Below are positions 5,095-10,473 of a stretch of 10,473 nt of DNA, in pieces (within the stretch, counting starts at the first letter, position 1; every line of letters starts with the position of its first letter). The position numbers and the translations under genes are program-made. The notes beneath the pieces are model-generated. The model did no database searches. It worked only from the letters and a program-made list of their open reading frames with translations, and had not been told where the DNA came from. This stretch comes from Chloroflexota bacterium (GTDB lineage: Bacteria; Chloroflexota; Dehalococcoidia; DSTF01; RBG-16-68-14): contig JADFRJ010000067.1 in assembly GCA_022561355.1 (NCBI GenBank), positions 1 through 10,473 of the forward strand, read 5' to 3'.

Positions 5095-6383
5095 CGATCG
5101 ATACCTTAATTGGCCTGCTGCTCGTGGCCGTGGCGCTCGCTGTGCTTGTCGCCGCAACAGCGGCGCAGGTCGCGGTGCTCTTCGCGAGCCGTCTGCGCGT
5201 GCGGGGATTCGCTAACAAGGGCATACCGAACGCCGCCATGCTGGATACGTACGTGCAGGAGCGACAGACGTTCATGGGGGTGGTGGCGGCCGGCCGCGGC
5301 GTTGCTGTAGTCCTCGGCATTGCGTCCGGCACGTTCCTTATGATGCGCGAACGCGACGATACGTGGGCGACGCTAGCGGTGACGATGGCCGTCGCGCTGG
5401 CGGCGCTCGTGCTGCTGGAAGCTCTGCCACGAGTGATCGTGAGCAGGAGCCCAGAGCGCTGGGGCCTCAGGCTCGTTCCTGTGATGCGCGTCTTTCAGCT
5501 CCTCTTTGGCCTGCCGGTGCGCGTATTGAATGCGCTGATCGGCCTTCTGCCGGCGGGACCGGCGCGTCGCGAAGGCGCATCGGGCACGGACGAGGACGAG
5601 GAGGAGTTACTGCGGCTCGTGGCGCTGCGTGAGGAGCAGGGCGGAGTCGAAAATGGCGAGCTGGAGATGATCCGGCGGATCGCCGGCATGGTCGACACGG
5701 CGGTGCGGGAGATTATGGTACCGCGTATCGACATCGTGGCTGAGGAGGCCGATGCCTCCGTCGACGACGTCTTGCGCTCGGTGATGGAGCGAGGGTTCAG
5801 CCGCATACCAATCTACGATGAGACGATCGACGACATCGTCGGCGTGGTCCACGCAAAGGACCTACTGCAGTTCCTGGCGGACGGTCAGCGCCCTAATTCG
5901 CTGGGAGAGATCGCTCGGCCGCCTTACTTCGTTCCCGAAGTCAAGCATATCGATGAATTGCTGTCTGAACTCCGCGAGCAACGGATCCAACTCGCGATTG
6001 TGGTTGATGAGTACGGTGGAACAGCCGGCCTTGTCACCATCGAGGACGTTCTGGAAGAGATCGTTGGCGAGATCCAGGACGAGTACGACCGCGAGGAGGC
6101 GACGATTGAGCGGCTGAATGATGGCGAGGCGATCATGGATGCTCGCGTTGGCCTGGACGAGCTAAACGAGATGTTCGACCTTCAGATCGAAGGCGAGGAT
6201 TATGATACCGTGGGCGGGTTCGTCTACCATCAGCTGGGCCGGATGCCAGCACCGGGCGATGAAGTGCAGGCAGACGGGCTCGATTTGCGTGTGATCTCAG
6301 TCTTGGGTAGACGAATAAAGAAGATCAGAGTAACGAGAGCCTCTGTCGAAGCTGGAGCCGCTGAGGAGGAGAAACCTACGTAG
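5091..6383 (+). CDS. CNNM/CorC-type membrane protein (DUF21, paired CBS, CorC_HlyC domains)
   Basis: This family, often mislabelled haemolysin, includes magnesium/divalent-cation transporters of the CNNM/CorC type. The 430-residue chain has an N-terminal DUF21-like membrane part with hydrophobic segments near 5-31, 62-83, 93-116 and 129-153. An acidic linker (166-172) is followed by two CBS domains (about 205-325) and a C-terminal CorC_HlyC domain (about 335-415). Diagnostic motifs are IMVPR (208-212), RIPIYD (238-243), DEYGGTAGLVTIEDVLEEIVGEI (306-328) and TVGGF (373-377). The DUF21 Pro-Lys motif reads ALPR (111-114), a conservative change. The ATG overlaps the glmU stop by four bases, so the two are translationally coupled. 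A direct role with GlmU, an Mg-dependent enzyme, is possible but only inferred from position. CBS domains usually sense adenine nucleotides. Confidence 0.92.
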   Translation: MTIDTLIGLLLVAVALAVLVAATAAQVAVLFASRLRVRGFANKGIPNAAMLDTYVQERQTFMGVVAAGRGVAVVLGIASGTFLMMRERDDTWATLAVTMAVALAALVLLEALPRVIVSRSPERWGLRLVPVMRVFQLLFGLPVRVLNALIGLLPAGPARREGASGTDEDEEELLRLVALREEQGGVENGELEMIRRIAGMVDTAVREIMVPRIDIVAEEADASVDDVLRSVMERGFSRIPIYDETIDDIVGVVHAKDLLQFLADGQRPNSLGEIARPPYFVPEVKHIDELLSELREQRIQLAIVVDEYGGTAGLVTIEDVLEEIVGEIQDEYDREEATIERLNDGEAIMDARVGLDELNEMFDLQIEGEDYDTVGGFVYHQLGRMPAPGDEVQADGLDLRVISVLGRRIKKIRVTRASVEAGAAEEEKPT

Positions 6384-6385
6384 AC

Positions 6386-6401
6386 GCTAGTGCGCATTAG
6401 C
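6386..6401 (+). terminator. Near-palindromic hairpin after the CorC-like gene, weak terminator candidate
   Basis: GCTAG (6386-6390) and TTAGC (6397-6401) form a five-pair stem with one G-T pair around TGCGCA, three bases after the stop codon. The following bases (TGTTACTCTG) are only mildly T-rich, so rho-independent termination would be weak. It separates the glmU pair from dprA, which has its own promoter. Confidence 0.25.
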
Positions 6402-6418
6402 TGTTACTCTGTGGGGAG

Positions 6419-6449
6419 TTGCAGCATAAGCGGACACATGTGCTAGAAT
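6419..6449 (+). promoter_or_regulatory. dprA promoter with extended -10
   Basis: TAGAAT (6444-6449) is preceded by TGC (6441-6443), an extended -10. A TTGCAG (6419-6424) stands 19 bases upstream as a possible -35, slightly too far for the best fit. Transcription would start around 6456-6459, at or just before the dprA GTG at 6459, predicting a leaderless or nearly leaderless mRNA. Confidence 0.5.
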
Positions 6450-6458
6450 GATCTGCTA

Positions 6459-7550
6459 GTGGACAGAAGCGAACTTCAGTATTGGGTCGCCTTTGGGCGC
6501 GTACCGCAGATAGGGCGGGCGCGCTTCTCGCTATTAGAGGCGCACTTTCCTTCTATCGAAGCTGCCTGGAAGGCGGGCCCTGCCTCGCTACAGCAGGCCG
6601 GGCTAACGGGGGCGGCGCTGTCAGCGTTGCTGGCGGGAAGAGACGGGATCACGCCTGAGGAGGAGCTTGAGAAGCTGGATCGCCTGGGCGTGCGGTCTCT
6701 AACCTGGCATGACGATGCGTACCCGGCACGACTCAAGGAGATCCACGACAGGCCGCCGCTCCTCTATGTTCGCGGCGAGCTTACGGCCAACGATGAATGG
6801 AGCATCGCCCTCGTCGGTACCAGAAGGGCGACCGCGTACGGCAGGCAGGCTGCTGAGGAGCTAGCGGCAGGACTCGCGAGCAACGGCATCACAGTCGTGA
6901 GCGGCCTTGCTCGCGGTATCGACACGATTGGACACCGCTCCGCGCTAGCGGCCGGCGGCCGAACGCTGGCCGTCCTGGCCTGCGGGCTGGATACTGTGTA
7001 CCCGCCCGAGAACCTGAAGCTGGCCCAGCAGATCGTGGAGCAGGGCGCACTCATGAGTGACTACCCGCTCGGCACACAACCACAGAGCCAGTTCTTCCCG
7101 CGGCGGAACCGGATCATGGTTGGCTTGAGCCTGGGCGTGTTGGTTGTGGAAGGGGACGTAAAGAGCGGGGCGCTGATTACGGCCCGCCAGGCCATCGATG
7201 AGAATCGCGAGGTGTTCGCTGTTCCGGGCAGCATCTACAGTCCGACCTTCAGAGGCACCAATTGGCTGATCCAACACGGGCAAGCGAAGCTGGTGACGAA
7301 AATCGAAGACGTGCTGGAGGAGCTGAATCTGACGATGGCTGAGCACCAACTCGAAATGCAGGAGCTGCTGCCCGCGGACGATACTGAGTCGGGGCTATTG
7401 AGGCTCCTGTCAAACGAGCCGATACATATTGACGAGGTGCGCCGGGGGAGTGGCCTCGCCATCGATACTGTGAGCAGCACACTCTCCATGCTGGAATTGA
7501 AGGGTATGATACGCGAAGTAGGGAGCATGAACTACGTAAGAGTCCGCTAG
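6459..7550 (+). CDS. dprA: DNA-processing protein DprA/Smf
   Basis: DprA binds incoming single-stranded DNA during natural transformation, protects it and loads RecA. The gene is also widespread in bacteria not known to be competent. The 363-residue protein has an N-terminal helical (SAM/HhH-like) part with RVPQIGRARF (14-23), a Rossmann-fold core, and a C-terminal winged helix (about 310-360). Core motifs are VGTRRAT (119-125), SGLARGID (148-155), CGLDTVYP (175-182), FPRRNRIM (213-220), SGALITA (236-242) and AVPG (254-257), all as expected. Translation starts at GTG 6459, giving the family-typical YW near the N-terminus. There is no Shine-Dalgarno, and the -10 box ends only nine bases upstream, so the mRNA is probably leaderless. 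topA follows 25 bases later and is likely co-transcribed. No late competence genes are in the window, so actual DNA uptake is not shown. Confidence 0.95.
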   Translation: MDRSELQYWVAFGRVPQIGRARFSLLEAHFPSIEAAWKAGPASLQQAGLTGAALSALLAGRDGITPEEELEKLDRLGVRSLTWHDDAYPARLKEIHDRPPLLYVRGELTANDEWSIALVGTRRATAYGRQAAEELAAGLASNGITVVSGLARGIDTIGHRSALAAGGRTLAVLACGLDTVYPPENLKLAQQIVEQGALMSDYPLGTQPQSQFFPRRNRIMVGLSLGVLVVEGDVKSGALITARQAIDENREVFAVPGSIYSPTFRGTNWLIQHGQAKLVTKIEDVLEELNLTMAEHQLEMQELLPADDTESGLLRLLSNEPIHIDEVRRGSGLAIDTVSSTLSMLELKGMIREVGSMNYVRVR

Positions 7551-7565
7551 CCGCGGGCCGCACAC

Positions 7566-7572
7566 GAGGTGG
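7566..7572 (+). promoter_or_regulatory. Ribosome binding site that fixes the TTG start of topA
   Basis: GAGGTGG ends three bases before TTG 7576; its GAGG core is six bases away. No ATG or GTG lies nearby in frame, and the TTG places the Toprim motif close to the N-terminus as in other type IA enzymes. This supports a rare TTG start, which often lowers translation. Confidence 0.6.
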
Positions 7573-7575
7573 AAA

Positions 7576-9882
7576 TTGGCAACAAAGGAAAGTAAGAAGA
7601 AGCGGTTGGTCATCGTAGAGTCGCCAGCGAAGGCGCGGACGCTGACCGGGATCCTAGGCAAGGAGTATAAGATACTGCCCTCGGTCGGCCATGTGCGTGA
7701 CCTGCCGAAGAGCAAGCTCGGCGTCGATACGGAGCGTGACTTCGCGCCTGAGTATGAGGTGCCGGAGGACAAGCTGAAGATCGTAGAGGAGATCAAGGAG
7801 GCCGCCAGCAAGGCCTCCGAAGTCTTCCTGGCTACCGACCCTGACCGCGAGGGCGAGGCGATCTCCTGGCACTTGCTGGAGGCATCAAACCTACGGAAGT
7901 TTCCGATCCAGCGAGTGGTCTTTCATGAGATCACGCCTGAAGCGGTCAAAGAGGCGTTCGAGCATCCGCGTGAAATCGATTACGATCTCGTCGACGCCCA
8001 GCAGGCCCGCCGCGTGCTGGACCGATTGGTCGGCTATCAGGTAAGCCCGATCCTCTGGCAGAAGATCCGCTACGGCCTCTCAGCGGGACGCGTGCAGTCC
8101 GTGGCGGTTCGCATGGTGGTGGAGCGAGAACGAGAGATACAGGCGTTCAAGCCCATTGAATACTGGACGATCGATGTTGACCTGGTCGCTGCGGCCGGCG
8201 ACGGCAGCGAGGCGTTTATCGCCAGATTGGTTGGGCCCGTCAGCGCGAAGAAGAAGATCGAGATCCCGAACCAGCGGGAATCTGACAGGCTGGTCGGGTT
8301 GCTGAAGGATTCGCCGCTCACGGTGGCCGATATCAAGAAGCGGCCGCAGTCGCGCAAGCCGGCGGCGCCGTTCACGACGAGCACGCTGCAGCAAGATGCC
8401 TCGCGCCGCTTCAGCTTTACCGCGAAGCGGACGATGGCCGTCGCGCAGCAGCTCTATGAAGGGCTGAAGCTGCCGGCAGAGGGTCAGGTTGGGCTGATCA
8501 CCTACATGCGAACAGACTCGACGAACATCGCCGAGTCGGCGACACGCGAGGCGCGCGAATACATCGCCGGCAAGTTCGGCAAGGAGTACGTGCCAGAGAA
8601 GGCGAGAGCGTACAAGACGAAGGGCAAGCGGGCGCAAGAAGCGCACGAAGCGATCCGGGCAACGTCCGCGATGCGGGAGCCGGAGTCGCTGGAGGGCGCC
8701 CTCACGAAAGACCAATTACGCCTGTACACGCTGATCTGGCAGCGGTTCGTCGCGTGCCAGATGGCGGACGCTGAGTACGATCGGACGACAGTGGAGGTGC
8801 ACAGCCAGCCCGCGGACGGGTCTGAGGCGCTGCTGCTGCGCGCCACTGAGAGCGTGCTCAAGTTCGCCGGCTTCCAGCGGATCTACGAGGAGCAGAAAGA
8901 TGAGGACGCTCCCGAGGAGGACCCGGAGGCGCGCGGCCTGCCCCAGATCGGGAAGGGTGACGCGTTGCGAGCGGCCGGCGTGAAGCCGGAACAGCACTTC
9001 ACGGAGCCGCCGCCGCGGTACACGGAGGCTTCGCTCGTGAAGGCGCTGGAGGCGAACGGCATCGGCCGGCCGAGCACATACGCGCCGACCCTGTCGACGA
9101 TCCAGGAGCGCGGCTACGTCAAGCGCGAAGAGCGCACGCTCGTACCACAAGAGCTGGGGTTCGTGGTGAACGACCTGCTGGTGGAGCACTTCCCCAACAT
9201 CTTCAGCCTTGGCTTTACGGCGGAGATGGAGGAAGAGCTGGACGAGGTCGCGCGTGGCGAACGTCCCTGGGCGCCGGTGGTCAGGCAGTTCTACGATCCG
9301 TTGCAGGTCGCGATGGAGGCTGCGGCCGCAGCGCCAAAGGTGGAACAGCTCACGGAAGAGGTCTGCGAGAAGTGCGGCAAGGCGATGGTGAAGAAGTGGG
9401 GCCGGTTCGGGCAGTTCCTCGCCTGCACGGGCTATCCGGAGTGCAAGAGCACCCGCCCGATTGAGGGTGAGGAGGAGGAGCAGCAGACCGACGAGAAGTG
9501 CGGCGAGTGCGACTCCCCCATGAGCGTGAAGCGGGGCCGGTTCGGCAAATTCCTGGCTTGCACACGCTATCCGGAGTGCAAGGGGACGAAGCCGCTGCTC
9601 ATCAAGATCGGCGTGCCGTGTCCAGACTGCGGCAGCGATATCGTTGAGAAGCGCACGAAGAAGAAGCGGACGTTCTACGGCTGCGCGACCTACCCGGATT
9701 GCGAATTCACAAGCTGGTCGCGGCCGCTGCAGCTGCCCTGCCCGCAGTGCGAGGGAATGCTGGTCAGCGCCGGGAAGGCGCGGGTGGAGGGCGAGACGCC
9801 TGCCAAATGCACGCAGTGCGAGTTCAAAGGGGCGATCAAGAGCGCCGAAGCCTTTCCCGAGTTGGCGGAGGCTTCCGCCTAA
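7576..9882 (+). CDS. topA: DNA topoisomerase I (type IA)
   Basis: TopA relaxes negative supercoils by cutting one strand, passing the other and resealing, through a 5'-phosphotyrosine link. The 768-residue protein begins with a Toprim domain: VIVESPAKA (12-20) with E15, and the metal-binding D88-P-D90-R-E92. The active tyrosine is Y310 in GLITYMRTDST, followed by R312. RYTEASLVKALEANGIGRPSTYA matches the type IA signature downstream. The C-terminus holds four Cys4 zinc-ribbon modules beginning at C597, C642, C682 and C722. The first two are near-duplicates (GRFG.FLACT.YPECK). An acidic linker (about 630-637) separates fingers one and two. Start is TTG with a GAGGTGG Shine-Dalgarno. The gene follows dprA in what looks like one operon and is followed 14 bases later by a XerC-type recombinase. 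All catalytic residues are present. Confidence 0.97.
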   Translation: MATKESKKKRLVIVESPAKARTLTGILGKEYKILPSVGHVRDLPKSKLGVDTERDFAPEYEVPEDKLKIVEEIKEAASKASEVFLATDPDREGEAISWHLLEASNLRKFPIQRVVFHEITPEAVKEAFEHPREIDYDLVDAQQARRVLDRLVGYQVSPILWQKIRYGLSAGRVQSVAVRMVVEREREIQAFKPIEYWTIDVDLVAAAGDGSEAFIARLVGPVSAKKKIEIPNQRESDRLVGLLKDSPLTVADIKKRPQSRKPAAPFTTSTLQQDASRRFSFTAKRTMAVAQQLYEGLKLPAEGQVGLITYMRTDSTNIAESATREAREYIAGKFGKEYVPEKARAYKTKGKRAQEAHEAIRATSAMREPESLEGALTKDQLRLYTLIWQRFVACQMADAEYDRTTVEVHSQPADGSEALLLRATESVLKFAGFQRIYEEQKDEDAPEEDPEARGLPQIGKGDALRAAGVKPEQHFTEPPPRYTEASLVKALEANGIGRPSTYAPTLSTIQERGYVKREERTLVPQELGFVVNDLLVEHFPNIFSLGFTAEMEEELDEVARGERPWAPVVRQFYDPLQVAMEAAAAAPKVEQLTEEVCEKCGKAMVKKWGRFGQFLACTGYPECKSTRPIEGEEEEQQTDEKCGECDSPMSVKRGRFGKFLACTRYPECKGTKPLLIKIGVPCPDCGSDIVEKRTKKKRTFYGCATYPDCEFTSWSRPLQLPCPQCEGMLVSAGKARVEGETPAKCTQCEFKGAIKSAEAFPELAEASA

Positions 9883-9896
9883 GGCACGCGGCGGGC

Positions 9897-10473
9897 ATGA
9901 CGCTTGCGCCGACCGAACGCCGCGCAGAGCGCATCGAGGCTGAGGACCTCCTAGACACCTATCTGATCGCGCAGAAGGCGCGCAAGAACCTCTCCGATTA
10001 CACGCTGCGGAACTACGCGAACGACCTGCGCCAGTTCTTCGACTATTTGGACGAAGGAAGGCGAGGCCTGCGGACGGTCGACCGGCTGCTGGTGCGCGAA
10101 TACCTATCGTCGCTGGTGGCATCCGGGCTGGCTAGCGGCAGCGTATCGCGGAAGGTGAGCACGCTGCGGGTGTTCTATCGCTACTTGCGGAACGAAGATG
10201 TCCTGGACGCCGACCCGATGCTGGGCGTGCGCGGCCCGAAGAAGGAGCAGCGGCTGCCGAGGTTCCTGACGCAGGGCGAGATCGAGACGCTGATCAACGC
10301 CGCGGACAAAGAGACGCCGCAAGGGCTGCGGGACCGGGCGATACTAGAACTGCTGTACGCGGCGGGGCTGCGCGTGAGCGAGGTGGTGGGAGTGGAGGTG
10401 GCGAACGTGGATTTGGACGACCAGACGGCGCGTGTGTTCGGGAAGGGCGCGCGTGAGCGGCTCGTGATGATGG
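9897..10473 (+). CDS. xerC: XerC/XerD-type tyrosine recombinase, 3' end beyond the window
   Basis: Xer recombinases resolve chromosome dimers at dif before division. From the ATG at 9897 there are 192 codons open to the window edge, roughly two thirds of a 300-residue protein. The N-terminal SAM-like core-binding domain spans about 15-105 (LSDYTLRNYANDLRQFFDYL, then SVSRKVSTLRVFYRYL). The catalytic domain begins with RDRAILELLYAAGLRVSEV, in which R159 is the first catalytic arginine, and FGKGARERLV supplies the catalytic lysine K183. The H-x-x-R and tyrosine lie outside the window. The start is 14 bases after the topA stop with only a weak GGCGGG upstream. The topA-xer neighbourhood is widespread and argues for a housekeeping Xer over a phage integrase. 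XerC versus XerD cannot be settled from this part. Confidence 0.93.
   Translation, partial: MTLAPTERRAERIEAEDLLDTYLIAQKARKNLSDYTLRNYANDLRQFFDYLDEGRRGLRTVDRLLVREYLSSLVASGLASGSVSRKVSTLRVFYRYLRNEDVLDADPMLGVRGPKKEQRLPRFLTQGEIETLINAADKETPQGLRDRAILELLYAAGLRVSEVVGVEVANVDLDDQTARVFGKGARERLVMM

Noticed and set aside
8716..10122. Minus-strand 468-codon open frame
   Set aside because: It covers topA and the recombinase in antisense. Its repeated arginine- and leucine-rich phrases mirror the zinc-finger repeats of topA.
9897..10473. The recombinase as the integrase of the putative left-hand element
   Set aside because: It is about 9.6 kb away on the core side of the scar and follows topA as housekeeping xer genes do. 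It shows no phage-integrase arm-binding domain.

Overview
The window is a stretch of bacterial chromosome, moderately GC-rich, carrying mostly housekeeping genes. The gene set and order suggest a Chloroflexota bacterium, perhaps Dehalococcoidia-like. That is an inference from protein flavour and gene order (ruvX-mltG-aroE, glmU with a CBS/CorC protein, dprA-topA-xerC), and no taxonomic marker is present. Starts are mixed ATG, GTG and TTG, and three junctions are four-base overlaps (ATGA or GTGA), which points to compact operons.

Left edge (1-341). The first 88 bases, read on the minus strand, are the N-terminus of a TetR-type repressor that runs off the window. Upstream of it lies a promoter whose -35/-10 spacer is almost filled by a perfect 8-3-8 palindrome, a classic self-repression layout. 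Between this gene and the next lies a 32-base fragment matching the 3' end of a glycine tRNA, with no 5' half. Its orientation is that expected for the far-end scar of an element that integrated into a tRNA-Gly gene. The accessory DNA would then lie to the left and the native chromosome to the right.

Minus-strand operon (3391 down to 342). ruvX (Holliday-junction resolvase-like / 16S rRNA processing), mltG (membrane lytic transglycosylase), aroE (shikimate dehydrogenase) and a small membrane-anchored protein of unknown function are tightly packed and probably co-transcribed from a promoter with a perfect TATAAT just upstream of ruvX.

Divergent control region (3346-3732). This holds the ruvX promoter, a good plus-strand promoter (TTGACA-17-TACCAT), and a roughly 215-base glmU leader with several hairpins and a possible pseudoknot.

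Plus-strand genes (3733-10473). glmU makes UDP-GlcNAc and overlaps a DUF21/CBS/CorC membrane protein by four bases. dprA starts directly behind an extended -10 and looks leaderless. topA (TTG start, four zinc fingers) follows 25 bases later. A XerC/XerD-type tyrosine recombinase follows topA and is cut by the right edge. Two themes recur: cell-envelope building (glmU, mltG, aroE more loosely) and DNA topology, uptake and recombination (ruvX, dprA, topA, xerC). I see no new multi-gene defence or mobile system. The points most worth following are the left-edge TetR/operator, the tRNA-Gly scar, and the structured glmU leader.
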